A stretch of DNA of 64,000 nucleotides from Acidobacteriota bacterium (GCA_013289795.1 JABCZH010000015.1:27475-91474), one strand, 5' to 3'; shown: positions 48,382 through 57,570, numbered from the stretch's first letter. A program made the numbers and translations. The notes: a model not told the origin generated them from the letters alone.

Positions 48382-49419
48382 CTAAGACTGAATAGCCACA
48401 ACCAGCGCCGTGACCACCAAGTTCGCAATCGCCAGCGGCAACAAAAACTTCCAGCCGAATGCCATGAGCTGGTCATAACGGAAACGCGGCAGCGTGCCAC
48501 GGATCCATATATATACAAAGAGAAACCCAAAAATTCGCAGCGCAAACCAGAATACCGGCAGGATCGCCTGCAACAACGGCGGCCCAAACCGCGGCCCATG
48601 CCACCCTCCCAGAAACAGCAGAGACGCCACGCAGGCGACGGTAATCATGTTGGCGTATTCGGCCATGAAAAACATGGCAAATTTCATGGCGCTATATTCG
48701 GTGTGATAGCCCGCCACCAGTTCAGTTTCCGCCTCGGGCAAGTCAAACGGGATGCGGTTCGTCTCGGCATATGCCGCCATCAGATAAATAAAGAATGCGA
48801 TGAACTGAGGGAAAATGTTCCAGCGAGGAAGGACGCCCCAATAGGTCCCCGACTGCGCGTCTACGATCTCGCGCAGGCTCAAGCTGCCGGACAGAATCAG
48901 TACGCCGACCAGGGAGAGGCCCAACGCGATCTCATAACTCACCATTTGCGCGCTGGCTCGCAATCCGCCGAGCAAGGAATACTTGCTGTTGGACGACCAT
49001 CCCGCCAGCGCAACCCCGTAAACGCCCAGCGAGGTGACACCGAGAATGATCAGCAGGCCGATGTTGACGTCAGCAATTTGCAGCGAGGTCTGAATACCGC
49101 CAATGGAGATCGAGTTGCCCACTGGAATCACCGCAATCGAGGTCAGGGCGAACACCACCGCCAGCATCGGTGCCGCCATGTACAGCGGTTTGTACACATG
49201 GGGCGGAATCAAATCTTCTTTGAACATGAATTTGACGCCGTCGGCCAGGGGTTGCAACAGGCCAAACGGGCCGACCCGGGTGGGCCCCCAGCGGTTCTGC
49301 ATGTGGCCCACGACTTTACGCTCCAGCCACACGGTATAGGCCACCGCCGTCAGCAGCACAAACAGTGCGATCACAGTTTTGATCAGCGAGATCGCGACGA
49401 AACTCTCAATGCTCAACAA
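48382..49419 (-). CDS. nuoH: NADH-quinone oxidoreductase subunit H
   Basis: 345 residues, eight membrane helices, with quinone-chamber motifs ERKVVGHMQNRWGPTRVGPFG and AETNRIPFDLPEAETELVAGYHTEYS. The start is a TTG at 49419 (a second TTG follows) behind GAGGAAG, so an uncommon start codon is used. It links the membrane arm to the hydrophilic arm of complex I. Confidence 0.95.
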   Translation of the reverse strand: MLSIESFVAISLIKTVIALFVLLTAVAYTVWLERKVVGHMQNRWGPTRVGPFGLLQPLADGVKFMFKEDLIPPHVYKPLYMAAPMLAVVFALTSIAVIPVGNSISIGGIQTSLQIADVNIGLLIILGVTSLGVYGVALAGWSSNSKYSLLGGLRASAQMVSYEIALGLSLVGVLILSGSLSLREIVDAQSGTYWGVLPRWNIFPQFIAFFIYLMAAYAETNRIPFDLPEAETELVAGYHTEYSAMKFAMFFMAEYANMITVACVASLLFLGGWHGPRFGPPLLQAILPVFWFALRIFGFLFVYIWIRGTLPRFRYDQLMAFGWKFLLPLAIANLVVTALVVAIQS

Positions 49420-49467
49420 TGCAGGTCTTCCTCAAAAAGCTTGACTAAGTGGTACGGGGTGACGGAC

Positions 49468-51828
49468 TCAGTCCGCGGCAACTTCCTCCGCGGGCTGCTT
49501 CTGCCGGTTCTCCATTACAGAGTTCAGGGCACGGGAATATCGGCCCAAGGTTCCGGACGTAAATAAAGTATCGTTGGCCGGCGCGATCAGCGCAGGATCG
49601 TGTTGCACCCCGGCCCCGCTACCTGACAACGTGGTGTGCTGATCGTTTCCCGCAAGAAGATTGGCGCGCGAAACGCCATACCCAGGCACCAGGCGTTGAA
49701 TCTCATCGAGAATCGCCGTGGGGTCGAAGGGACTCATCTTGGGCTCCAAGCCCTGTGCCTCGAGCCATACGCCGTGACGATCCACTTCGCCGGACTGCGC
49801 ACCGCGCGATTGACCCATATCGGAGTGGGTTCCCCGGCTGAAGGGAACCAGCTTACTGACATCGAAGCCCATCGCGTCCGCGATTCGCACCGTCATTTCA
49901 AAGTCAGACTTGGCTCCCGTGATCTCGCCCGCCTTCTGGAGGAATTGCACATCGCCGCAGGTGTTGGTGACCGTTCCTGACTTTTCGTAAGCATTGGCTG
50001 CGGGCAGAACTACGTCGGCGATCAACGCAGTCTCGGTGAGGAACATGTCCTGCACGACGACGAAGCGTTGAGAGAAACTGAACGCATCGATTCCAAGCCG
50101 TCCTACCGGATTGGCTCCCACCACGTAAAACGCCTTCAGATTGCCGGCTTTCGCACTCTCCACCATTTGTGGCAGAGTCAGCCCCGGGGTTTGAGGAACA
50201 CCGCCCCACTCGTCACGCCATTTTCCAGCGTCCGACATCGGGTGGTAGCCCGGCAGAAGGTCAGGATAGAGTCCCATGTCGGCAGCGCCTCGCGAATTGG
50301 CGTAGTCGCTGAGACAGACAAATTTCGCACTGGGAACGGCTGAACCGAACTTGACCAATGAAGCGATATCTTCGCCGCGAATCTCCGAGCCGAAAATGAT
50401 GACAAGATTCTGCTCACCCCGCAGTTTGTCGCGCAGCGCGACCCAGGCGTCGCGAGTGGCCGTCGGATTGGAAATGGAACCGGCGGCGGAGTCGTCTCCC
50501 GACAGGAACCGGGCGACATTGCCTTCGCTCCCCACCGGAATCTGTATGAAGTTCACTGCCTGCCTGCGCAACTTGACGGGTTCGGAGTTGATCACGTAGA
50601 GCCGCGCCTTATGCAGGCGGACATTGTTCCGAATCTGCCAGGCGAGCAAGGGATGCTGTTCAGTGGGATTGTTGCCGATCAGCAACATGGCGGGCGCCTT
50701 GAACACATCGCGCATGCTGGCCGTGGCTTCCGGCTTACCGCGAAGCGCCGCCGCGAGGGCAGGGAAGTCGGCGGTGCGGTGGTGGTCAATGTTGTTGGTC
50801 CCCAGCGCTACGCGGGCGAACTTCTGCAGCAGGTAGTTTTCTTCGTTGGTAGTGCGAGTCGAGCCGACCACCCCGATGGCTTGTCCGCCGGCGCTGTCGC
50901 GAATCTCCTTGAAGCGTCGTCCAATCAACTCAAATGCTTCTTCCCAGGTGGAAGGGGTGAGTCGTCCGTCCTTGCGAATTAGCGGCTGCGTCAGGCGGTC
51001 TTCGTGATTGGCAAAGTCGAAGGCGTAACGGCCTTTCATGCACAGGAAGTCGCCGTTGATGCCGCTCTTGTCGCGGTTGTCTCCGCGGACAATTTCCATT
51101 CCGGTATCGGAGCGACGCACGCCCAGAGTCGTCTTGCAGCCATCCGCACAGTGGGTGCAGGTGGTGCCCACGTGTCTCATCTCCCACGGCCGCGTCTTGT
51201 AGCGATAGGCGCCCGACGTCAGCGCCCCCACCGGGCAGATGTCGATACACATGCCGCATTCTTCGCATTCGAGATGATCTTCTTTATTAGGCGCAATCAC
51301 CGAACTCACGCCGCGGTTCTGCACGCCCAAGGCCCACACGTCCATGCCTTCGCCGCACACCCGCACGCAGCGATAGCAAAGAATGCAGCGCGGCCGGTCG
51401 AAGTACACCACGGGAGACCATTGCTGCTCTTCGCGATGATTCTTGATATCGATAAACTTCGACTCAGCGGCCCCGTAGGCGAACGTCATGTCCTGCAATT
51501 CGCATTCGCCGCCGGCATCGCACACCGGGCAGTCGAGGGGATGGTTCCCCAGCAGCATCTCGACCATCGACTTGCGCGCCTGATGGATCTCGGGAGTATC
51601 CGTGCTCACCGCCATCCCTTCGCTGATGACCGTTGTGCACGCGGTCTGCAGCTTCGGCATCTTCTCAACTTTGACGAGGCACATGCGGCATGCGCCCTGC
51701 AGCGACAGATTGGGGTAGTAGCAAAATGACGGTACCTCAATGCCCGCACTCTTGCAGGCCTCAATTAGCAGCGTTCCCGCAGGAGCCGCGACCTTCTTAC
51801 CGTCAACCGTGATGTTTACGTCAGCCAT
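49468..51828 (-). CDS. nuoG: NADH-quinone oxidoreductase subunit G
   Basis: 786 residues from the ATG at 51828; the frame upstream runs into a palindromic spacer. It has an N-terminal 2Fe-2S domain (CYYPNLSLQGACRMC), a His-Cys block (HPLDCPVCDAGGECELQD), two 4Fe-4S sites (CILCYRCVRVC; CEECGMCIDICPVG), and a molybdopterin-oxidoreductase-like domain starting CTHCADGC. It carries electrons from NuoF/E along the peripheral arm. Confidence 0.95.
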   Translation of the reverse strand: MADVNITVDGKKVAAPAGTLLIEACKSAGIEVPSFCYYPNLSLQGACRMCLVKVEKMPKLQTACTTVISEGMAVSTDTPEIHQARKSMVEMLLGNHPLDCPVCDAGGECELQDMTFAYGAAESKFIDIKNHREEQQWSPVVYFDRPRCILCYRCVRVCGEGMDVWALGVQNRGVSSVIAPNKEDHLECEECGMCIDICPVGALTSGAYRYKTRPWEMRHVGTTCTHCADGCKTTLGVRRSDTGMEIVRGDNRDKSGINGDFLCMKGRYAFDFANHEDRLTQPLIRKDGRLTPSTWEEAFELIGRRFKEIRDSAGGQAIGVVGSTRTTNEENYLLQKFARVALGTNNIDHHRTADFPALAAALRGKPEATASMRDVFKAPAMLLIGNNPTEQHPLLAWQIRNNVRLHKARLYVINSEPVKLRRQAVNFIQIPVGSEGNVARFLSGDDSAAGSISNPTATRDAWVALRDKLRGEQNLVIIFGSEIRGEDIASLVKFGSAVPSAKFVCLSDYANSRGAADMGLYPDLLPGYHPMSDAGKWRDEWGGVPQTPGLTLPQMVESAKAGNLKAFYVVGANPVGRLGIDAFSFSQRFVVVQDMFLTETALIADVVLPAANAYEKSGTVTNTCGDVQFLQKAGEITGAKSDFEMTVRIADAMGFDVSKLVPFSRGTHSDMGQSRGAQSGEVDRHGVWLEAQGLEPKMSPFDPTAILDEIQRLVPGYGVSRANLLAGNDQHTTLSGSGAGVQHDPALIAPANDTLFTSGTLGRYSRALNSVMENRQKQPAEEVAAD

Positions 51829-51832
51829 AAAA

Positions 51833-51914
51833 TCGTTGTTCGTCCTTGGTCGTTCGTCGTTGGCCAAAACATCGTCGGTCGCAGACCCAACGACCAACGA
51901 CGGACGACTAACGA
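51833..51914. repeat. Imperfect palindrome between nuoF and nuoG
   Basis: The arms 51833-51864 and 51884-51914 are imperfect reverse complements built from TCGTTGG-type words. It fills nearly all of the 92-base spacer within the operon, where neighbouring genes otherwise touch or overlap. Confidence 0.7.
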
Positions 51915-51920
51915 CATTCC

Positions 51921-53234
51921 CTAAGCCATAGCCAGTTCCGCCGCTCCCGCCTTCTCAAACGGGCACGGCTTTCCATCCAGATGATCTTCGAATTCCTTAC
52001 GAAACTTCTTCACAATGGAAATTGTTGGCATCGCGGCCGCATCGCCCAGCGGGCAAAAGGTGCGCCCCAGCATGTTTTCCGAAAGATACTGAATGTTGTC
52101 GATGTCTTTTCTCAGTCCGCCGCCGGAGTGGAAACGGACCAGGATCTTGTCCAGCCAGTCGGTGCCTTCACGACAAGGAATGCACCAGCCGCAGCTTTCG
52201 TGCCGGTAAAACTTCATGATGCGCAGCGCGAATTTCACCATGCAAGTGGAATCGTCGACCACGACCACTCCGCCGGACCCCAGCATGGAACCCGCCTTCA
52301 TCATCGAATCAAAATCCATAGAGACATCGATCTCGCCGGCGGTCAAAAGCGGACAACTCGAACCTCCCGGAACCACAGCCTTCAGCGTGCGGCCGTTGGG
52401 AATGCCTCCGCCCACGTTGTAAATCATTTTCTTGAGGTTGTACCCCATGGGCAGTTCGTACACCCCGGGACGATTCAAATGTCCGCTCAAACAAAACAAT
52501 CGGGTCCCGCCATTCTTAGGAGGCCCCAGTTTGGCGAACCATTCCGCGCCGCCGAGCAGGATATGCGGCACACTCGCCAGTGTCTCTGCATTATTAATGA
52601 CAGTTGGTCCGCCCCACAGACCCACCACGGCTGGAAACGGCGGCCGAATTCGCGGAATGCCACGCTTGCCCTCGAGCGATTCCATCAGCGCCGATTCCTC
52701 TCCGACTTCATAAGCTCCTGCGCCGCCGTGCCAGTAAACCTCGAAGTCGTATCCGCTGCCAAAGATGTTCTTGCCCAGAAATCCCCGGGCGTAGGCGTCC
52801 TTGATCGCCTTCTGCATGATCTCCAGCAAATAGCGGTACTCGCCGCGAACGTAGATGTACCCGGCATGCGCCCCCGTGGCAATCCCCGCGATCACGACTC
52901 CTTCGATTACCGCGTGCGGATCGTGTTCGAAAATCAGGCGGTCTTTGCAAGTGCCCGGTTCGCTCTCGTCACCGTTGCACAGAATGTATTTCGGCTTCGC
53001 CGACTGCTTGGGAACGAAGGACCACTTCATTCCCGTGTTGAAGCCAGCACCGCCGCGCCCGCGCAGCCCCGAATCCTTTACCAGGTTAACGATGGCATCG
53101 GGCTGCATGGCCAGCGCCTTCTGAACGGCTTTATAGCCATCGAGTTGCAAGTAGCGATCGATGTCGGCCGCTCCCTGGCCAAAGCGCCGGGAGACGACTC
53201 TTACTTCATCGGGATGGGAGACCAAGTCAGCCAT
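51921..53234 (-). CDS. nuoF: NADH-quinone oxidoreductase subunit F
   Basis: 437 residues. NADH/FMN-binding Gly-rich segment (GLRGRGGAGFNTGMKW), FMN loop (GDESEPGTCKDR; GAGAYEVGEESALMESLEG) and 4Fe-4S site N3 (ESCGWCIPCREG with TFCPLGDAA) are intact. This is the NADH entry site of complex I. It overlaps nuoE by 34 bases; a later start is possible but less usual for the family. Confidence 0.95.
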   Translation of the reverse strand: MADLVSHPDEVRVVSRRFGQGAADIDRYLQLDGYKAVQKALAMQPDAIVNLVKDSGLRGRGGAGFNTGMKWSFVPKQSAKPKYILCNGDESEPGTCKDRLIFEHDPHAVIEGVVIAGIATGAHAGYIYVRGEYRYLLEIMQKAIKDAYARGFLGKNIFGSGYDFEVYWHGGAGAYEVGEESALMESLEGKRGIPRIRPPFPAVVGLWGGPTVINNAETLASVPHILLGGAEWFAKLGPPKNGGTRLFCLSGHLNRPGVYELPMGYNLKKMIYNVGGGIPNGRTLKAVVPGGSSCPLLTAGEIDVSMDFDSMMKAGSMLGSGGVVVVDDSTCMVKFALRIMKFYRHESCGWCIPCREGTDWLDKILVRFHSGGGLRKDIDNIQYLSENMLGRTFCPLGDAAAMPTISIVKKFRKEFEDHLDGKPCPFEKAGAAELAMA

Positions 53235-53722
53235 TTCCCTACTGCGTTCCCTTCTTCATTGTAGGCGTCGAGAACCTTGTCCATCTTCTCTGTCGTCAAA
53301 TTCTCGTGGAAGGCGTAGTTCACTTGTACCGCCGGCGCCCAACTGCAAGCCCCGATGCACTCCACTTCTTCCAGCGAAAACATTCCGTCTTGGGTGGTTC
53401 CCTTGTTCCCAATCCCCAGGCGGCCTTTGCAATGCTCCAGAAGTTCTTCGCCACCGCGCAACAGGCAAGCAATGTTGGTGCAAACCTGAACGTTGTATTT
53501 GCCGCGAGGCTTGGTGGTCAGCATGGAGTAGTAGCTGATCACGTTGCGCACTTCGAGTTCGGTCAGGTCCACACGGCTGGCAATCTCCGCGATGACTTCA
53601 TCGCTCAGGTGCCCAACTTCATCCTGCGCGTACAGCAAGGTCGGGACCAGCGCGGAACGCTTCGTCGGATAATGCGTCAGCATCTCCGCGAAGCGCGCTT
53701 CGAATTGATCAGAGAACTTCAT
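53201..53722 (-). CDS. nuoE: NADH-quinone oxidoreductase subunit E
   Basis: 173 residues, thioredoxin-like 2Fe-2S protein with ligands C81, C86, C122 and C126 (QVCTNIACLL; ECIGACSWAP). It pairs with NuoF. The gene follows nuoD after a 91-base spacer filled by a palindrome. Confidence 0.95.
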   Translation of the reverse strand: MKFSDQFEARFAEMLTHYPTKRSALVPTLLYAQDEVGHLSDEVIAEIASRVDLTELEVRNVISYYSMLTTKPRGKYNVQVCTNIACLLRGGEELLEHCKGRLGIGNKGTTQDGMFSLEEVECIGACSWAPAVQVNYAFHENLTTEKMDKVLDAYNEEGNAVGKWLTWSPIPMK

Positions 53723-53746
53723 TTCCTCTTAGCCGTCTCCGTGACC

Positions 53747-53799
53747 CTCTGTGTCCTCTGTGGTTAAGTCTCTTCTTCTTAACCACAGAGGACACAGAG
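53747..53799. repeat. Perfect 22-base inverted repeat between nuoD and nuoE
   Basis: Bases 53747-53768 and 53778-53799 are exact reverse complements around a nine-base loop, with further partial pairing outside. The words CTCTGTG and CACAGAG recur inside. As RNA it would form a very stable hairpin in the middle of the operon, so it could act as a processing or attenuation site as well as being a small dispersed palindrome. Confidence 0.9.
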
Positions 53800-53813
53800 A
53801 GCACAGCGGAAAA

Positions 53814-55019
53814 TCATCGGTCGATTTCACCGAGCACAATATCGATGCTTCCAATCGCCGCCACCACGTCCGCGATCAGTCTTCCTTCGCACATCTTGGG
53901 CAGCAGTTGCAGGTTGGCCAGGCACGCTGAACGCATGTGCACGCGGTAAGGCTTCGCCGTGCCGTCGCTCACGATGTAGTAGCCCATTTCCCCGCGCGGA
54001 GACTCCACGGCCTGATACACCTCCCCCGCCGGCACCGCAAAGCCCTCAGTAATAATTTTAAAGTGATAGATGAGTGCTTCCATCTGCGTCTTCATCTTCT
54101 CGCGGTCGGGCAGAACCACTTTGGGAGCATCGGCTTTGATCGGGCCTTGGGGCATGCCATCCAGCGCCTGCTGCACCATCGCGATCGATTCCCGCAACTC
54201 CTGCACCCGGCACAGGTAGCGGGCGAAGACATCGCCTTCTTGCGCTATCGGTACCTTGAATTTGAAATTCTCGTAGCCCGAGTACGGCATGTCGCGGCGG
54301 AGATCGAAATCAACGCCGCTGCCGCGCAATGTCGGCCCACTCGCCCCCAGAGCAATGGCGTCTTCCGCCGTAATCCTGGCGACGCCCTGGGTCCGCATTT
54401 TCCAGATAGGATTCCCGGTCAGCAAGTTCTCGTATTCATCCACTTTCGAAGGAAAGCGGTTGGCGAAATCCCGCACCCGGTCAAAGAAGTCCAGCGGCGG
54501 TTCCAGCGCCACTCCCCCGATCCGGAAATATGACGTCATCATGCGCTGGCCGCTGACCGCCTCGAACAGGCGCAAAATGTCCTCTCGTTCGCGGAAGCAG
54601 TAAAGAAAGACGGTCATGGCGCCGATGTCGAGCGCATGTGTTCCCAGCCATACCAAGTGCGAGTTGATCCGGGTCAGCTCATTCATCATCACCCGCAACC
54701 ATTGCGCCTTCGGCGGAATCTCCAGCCCCAGCAGCTTCTCCACCGCCAGCGCGTAGCACAAATTGTTAGTCATGGGGCAGAGGTAATCGATACGGTCGGT
54801 GAGCGGCACCACCTGCTGGTAAAACTTGGCCTCGCAAGTCTTCTCAATGCCGGTGTGCAAATAGCCAATGTCGGGCATGATCCGCACAATCGTTTCGCCG
54901 TCGATCTCCAGAATCACGCGCAACACGCCGTGCGTCGAGGGATGTTGCGGCCCCATATTCAGAATCATGGTGCGATCCTGCGTGGGTTCCAAGGCGATGG
55001 TGGACGATAGGTGGGCCAT
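53814..55019 (-). CDS. nuoD: NADH-quinone oxidoreductase subunit D
   Basis: 401 residues, the 49-kDa subunit. It carries the quinone-site loop NMGPQHPSTHG with its His pair, GYLHTGIEK and the YLCPMTNN segment, and ends in the expected VLGEIDR. Separate from nuoC, not fused. It follows nuoC by five bases. Confidence 0.96.
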   Translation of the reverse strand: MAHLSSTIALEPTQDRTMILNMGPQHPSTHGVLRVILEIDGETIVRIMPDIGYLHTGIEKTCEAKFYQQVVPLTDRIDYLCPMTNNLCYALAVEKLLGLEIPPKAQWLRVMMNELTRINSHLVWLGTHALDIGAMTVFLYCFREREDILRLFEAVSGQRMMTSYFRIGGVALEPPLDFFDRVRDFANRFPSKVDEYENLLTGNPIWKMRTQGVARITAEDAIALGASGPTLRGSGVDFDLRRDMPYSGYENFKFKVPIAQEGDVFARYLCRVQELRESIAMVQQALDGMPQGPIKADAPKVVLPDREKMKTQMEALIYHFKIITEGFAVPAGEVYQAVESPRGEMGYYIVSDGTAKPYRVHMRSACLANLQLLPKMCEGRLIADVVAAIGSIDIVLGEIDR

Positions 55020-55024
55020 GAGTT

Positions 55025-55519
55025 CTAGCGGTAGCCCTCCACGGGATAATCTTTACGCAGCGGATGCCCTTCCCAGTTCTCCGGCATCTGAATGCGCCGC
55101 AGATATGGATGTCCGGTGAAACGTATGCCAAATAGGTCGAAGACTTCACGTTCGAAGAAGTTGGCTGCCGGCCAAACCGAAGTGACCGATTCCACGCCTG
55201 GGCTATCACCACCCAACCGCACCTTTAGCCGCACACGCTCTTTCTTGGGAATCGAAAGCAACTGGTAAATGATTTCGAAGCGTGGTTCCCTGGGATGCCA
55301 GTCCACGCAGGTCACATCCGAGAGAAAATTGAACGGGCAGGTTGCGTCGTCGCGCAACAAGGCGCAAGCTTCGCGCAGCGAGGAACGGCCCACGTAAATG
55401 CTGAGCTCATCGCGATCGAACTTCGCTCCCTCAACGGCTGCCGGATTCCAGGAGCGCAAGCGCGCCACTGCTGGGTGATCTTTCAGTTGCTCCAGATCGG
55501 TGACGGCTGGGGTCAGCAT
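55025..55519 (-). CDS. nuoC: NADH-quinone oxidoreductase subunit C
   Basis: 164 residues, the 30-kDa subunit. It has the conserved CVDWHPREPRFEIIYQLLS and the C-terminal signature EREVFDLFGIRFTGHPYLRRI followed by WEGHPLRKDY. It directly abuts nuoA, so the nuoB gene usually found between A and C is absent. Confidence 0.95.
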   Translation of the reverse strand: MLTPAVTDLEQLKDHPAVARLRSWNPAAVEGAKFDRDELSIYVGRSSLREACALLRDDATCPFNFLSDVTCVDWHPREPRFEIIYQLLSIPKKERVRLKVRLGGDSPGVESVTSVWPAANFFEREVFDLFGIRFTGHPYLRRIQMPENWEGHPLRKDYPVEGYR

Positions 55520-55924
55520 CTAGACTTCCCCTACTTCGCGTGGACGGGAACGGACCGCACCCCAGTCCAGAACGCCTTTCTTCCAGACGTAGAAAAAGCC
55601 CACCAGAACGATCCCGATGTAGACCACCATCTCCCAGAAACCAAACATCTTAAGCTGGCGCAGGATGACCGCCCAGGGGTACAGGAAGATGGCCTCCACA
55701 TCGAACAGAATGAAAAGCATGGCCACCAGGTAAAACTTGACCGAGAAGCGTCCCCGGGTGTCTCCGACCGGGGTCATCCCGCACTCATAAGCAGACAACT
55801 TGGCGCGGGTGGGCTTGCGGTAGCCGATAAGCCAGGAAAGGAACACGATGGCCGACGCCAAAACACCTGCTACGATGAAATGAATCAGCAAGGGCAGGTA
55901 GCGGGCGAAGTAATTGTCCGGCAT
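55520..55924 (-). CDS. nuoA: NADH-quinone oxidoreductase subunit A
   Basis: 134 residues from the ATG at 55924 (MPDNYFARYLPLL); the open frame extends 25 codons further but through an AT-rich promoter-like stretch (TATATATA at 55933-55940). Three membrane helices, with the conserved SAYECGMTPVGDTRGRFSVKFYLVAMLFILFD-type segment split across helices 1 and 2. No clear ribosome binding site precedes the ATG, so a near-leaderless transcript is possible. It is the first gene of the operon. Confidence 0.92.
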   Translation of the reverse strand: MPDNYFARYLPLLIHFIVAGVLASAIVFLSWLIGYRKPTRAKLSAYECGMTPVGDTRGRFSVKFYLVAMLFILFDVEAIFLYPWAVILRQLKMFGFWEMVVYIGIVLVGFFYVWKKGVLDWGAVRSRPREVGEV

Positions 55925-56080
55925 AGGGGAGCTATATATAATTTGCAGCCAAGGATTGCCTAAACATTCTAGATTAGTTTTCGCGGTGGGGAGTGTCAAG
56001 CAACCGGGCCGCTGGGTAACACGCTTTTAACAATCGCGCGGCAACCCCCTGTGGGACAGGCGGCGCGGCGAACGGACACC

Positions 56081-56671
56081 ATGATTTTTGGCTTTAATAC
56101 CGATGTGAAGCACGAGGGCACGGTCTACCACGTGCAAAGCGAAGCCCGCGAGAACGAACTGCTGTTGCAGACCCAGGTTTTTGTACGCGGACGTTGCATC
56201 GGCAAGCGCGCTACCTCCTATGCCGACACCGCATCGGGATATGGTTTCAGCGATCAGCAAAAAGAAGGAGTCCTGCGCGACCAACACCGCATGGTGCTCG
56301 ATGCCATCCGCGATGGCCGCCTCGACTCCGTATTCGACCGTCGAGAGACTCCGGAATCGCTGGCAGCCACCAAAGAGTTGGACGTGCAATGGCTGAATGC
56401 CGAGTCCGTCCATGCCGACCGGCAGTTGCTTCTGCGCTTGCGGGTCACCGACAGCGGCGCCACCGTCGAAGGCGCGCGGCTGACCGTCCGCTTTGCACGC
56501 CCCGATGCCGCACCCTTCTATGCGCAGGTAGCCACAGGCTTCGATGGCGATGCGGAAATGAAGATCGATGTGGACGAATCCTCTCTGCCCGATTCCGCGA
56601 TTCTGGTGCAGGCCAGCTACTCCGGCCGTACCGCCACCCGCAAGTTCCAGCTGCGAAAAGTCGAAGCATAG
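56081..56671 (+). CDS. Conserved hypothetical protein ([13 protein letters not shown] family)
   Basis: 196 residues from the ATG at 56081. No signal peptide or membrane helix. The N-terminal half ([20 protein letters not shown] ... [14 protein letters not shown]) is strand-rich; the middle ([20 protein letters not shown]) is helical. The C-terminal third has the pattern of an immunoglobulin-like beta domain ([19 protein letters not shown] ... LVQASYSG). I do not recognise an assigned function. It is divergent from nuoA and 47 bases ahead of the thiS-like gene. Confidence 0.7.
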   Translation: MIFGFNTDVKHEGTVYHVQSEARENELLLQTQVFVRGRCIGKRATSYADTASGYGFSDQQKEGVLRDQHRMVLDAIRDGRLDSVFDRRETPESLAATKELDVQWLNAESVHADRQLLLRLRVTDSGATVEGARLTVRFARPDAAPFYAQVATGFDGDAEMKIDVDESSLPDSAILVQASYSGRTATRKFQLRKVEA

Positions 56672-56718
56672 GCTGGCCACTTGTCCGCGAACGTCCCTGC
56701 CTGCGACAATCCTGTGAG

Positions 56719-56952
56719 ATGAAGCTTCAAATCAATGGAGAACCTCGCGACTTCGCTGCCCCACTCTCGCTTTCTGCTTTGCTTGAGCAACTTGGCATGA
56801 AAGCTGATCGCGTCGCGGTGGAACTAAATCGAGGCATTGTACCGCGCGAACAATGGGCCGACACCAGCCTGGGCGAAGGCGATCATCTGGAGATTGTCCA
56901 GTTCGTGGGCGGGGGATCGGCCCCTAACAACACCCCACAGGAACTCCTCTAG
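56719..56952 (+). CDS. thiS: ThiS-like sulfur-carrier protein with C-terminal extension
   Basis: 77 residues with the ubiquitin-like ThiS fold: [12 protein letters not shown], an L-rich first helix, [15 protein letters not shown] and [13 protein letters not shown]. ThiS normally ends at the diglycine that is adenylated and thiocarboxylated for thiazole synthesis. Here the Gly triplet at 64-66 is followed by eleven more residues ([11 protein letters not shown]). It may need trimming, be a variant carrier, or the gene may have lost its original stop. No thiG or thiF lies next to it. Confidence 0.75.
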   Translation: MKLQINGEPRDFAAPLSLSALLEQLGMKADRVAVELNRGIVPREQWADTSLGEGDHLEIVQFVGGGSAPNNTPQELL

Positions 56953-56979
56953 TCACCCCCTTATCCACAGATTGTTTCC

Positions 56980-57007
56980 TTGACAGTCCACGGCTCGCGC
57001 CTAAAAT
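56980..57007 (+). promoter_or_regulatory. Sigma-70-type promoter of the MerR gene
   Basis: A consensus -35 hexamer TTGACA (56980-56985) and a -10 box TAAAAT (57002-57007) are separated by 16 bases, about 50 bases upstream of the MerR start. This is the clearest promoter in the window. Confidence 0.75.
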
Positions 57008-57044
57008 GTTTAAAACATTCAGCTATACGATTGTTTGAAACATT
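57007..57044 (+). promoter_or_regulatory. Tandem operator-like palindromes in the MerR leader
   Basis: Two near-identical 13-mers, TGTTTAAAACATT (57007-57019) and TGTTTGAAACATT (57032-57044), each an inverted repeat, lie 25 bases apart start to start. They overlap the -10 box and transcription start, as expected for autorepression by the downstream regulator. Confidence 0.6.
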
Positions 57045-57055
57045 TCGAGACGGAA

Positions 57056-57526
57056 ATGCAAGGGCCATTCACAACTCGTGAGGTGATTCAGTTCACCGGC
57101 ATCACCCCAAGGCAGCTTCAGTGGTGGGACGAGCGGCGAATTGTGGTTCCGGCGCGGGCAGGGCATCGCCGCCTCTACTCCATGGAGGACTTGGCCGAAG
57201 TTGCGGTGATCTGTGAGTTACGACAGCGCGGGTTCTCGTTACAGCGGGTGCGTAAGGTCATGCGTTTTCTGCAGCGGGAATTCAGCAAGCGCCTGGCTGA
57301 GACGGTGAGTGGTGCTTCCGAGTACCACTTGCTCACCGACGGGAAGACGCTCTATCTCGAAACTTCAGCCCGGCAGATCGTGGACCTTTTGAAAAACGCC
57401 CGTCAGCCCATGCTGTCGATCTGTCTGAGTGATGCGGTGCAGCGGGTGCGTGCGGAAATTCGCGCGAAGAGAATTAATGGCAGTGTTAAGAATCGCTCAT
57501 CACGCAAAGCAGGAACGGCTTCATAG
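57056..57526 (+). CDS. MerR-family transcriptional regulator
   Basis: 156 residues from the ATG at 57056 (a TTG at 57035 lies inside the second operator repeat and is rejected). The N-terminal winged helix-turn-helix is typical: FTTREVIQFTGITPRQLQWWDERRIV then AGHRRLYSMEDLAEVAVI. A helix (QRGFSLQRVRKVMRFLQREF) follows, but there are no Cys of metal sensors. The C-terminal domain is unassigned, so the effector is unknown. It probably regulates itself through the tandem palindromes upstream. Confidence 0.85.
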   Translation: MQGPFTTREVIQFTGITPRQLQWWDERRIVVPARAGHRRLYSMEDLAEVAVICELRQRGFSLQRVRKVMRFLQREFSKRLAETVSGASEYHLLTDGKTLYLETSARQIVDLLKNARQPMLSICLSDAVQRVRAEIRAKRINGSVKNRSSRKAGTAS

Positions 57527-57570
57527 CAGGGAAGTTTGGTTCCAATGATTCGGACTCACAAGGAGACGAG

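Noticed and set aside
48349..49566. 405-codon plus-strand frame across nuoH
   Set aside because: Antisense to nuoH and composed of Arg/Gln/His-rich sequence without family resemblance.
51981..53264. 427-codon plus-strand frame across nuoF
   Set aside because: Antisense to nuoF, which has all cofactor motifs.
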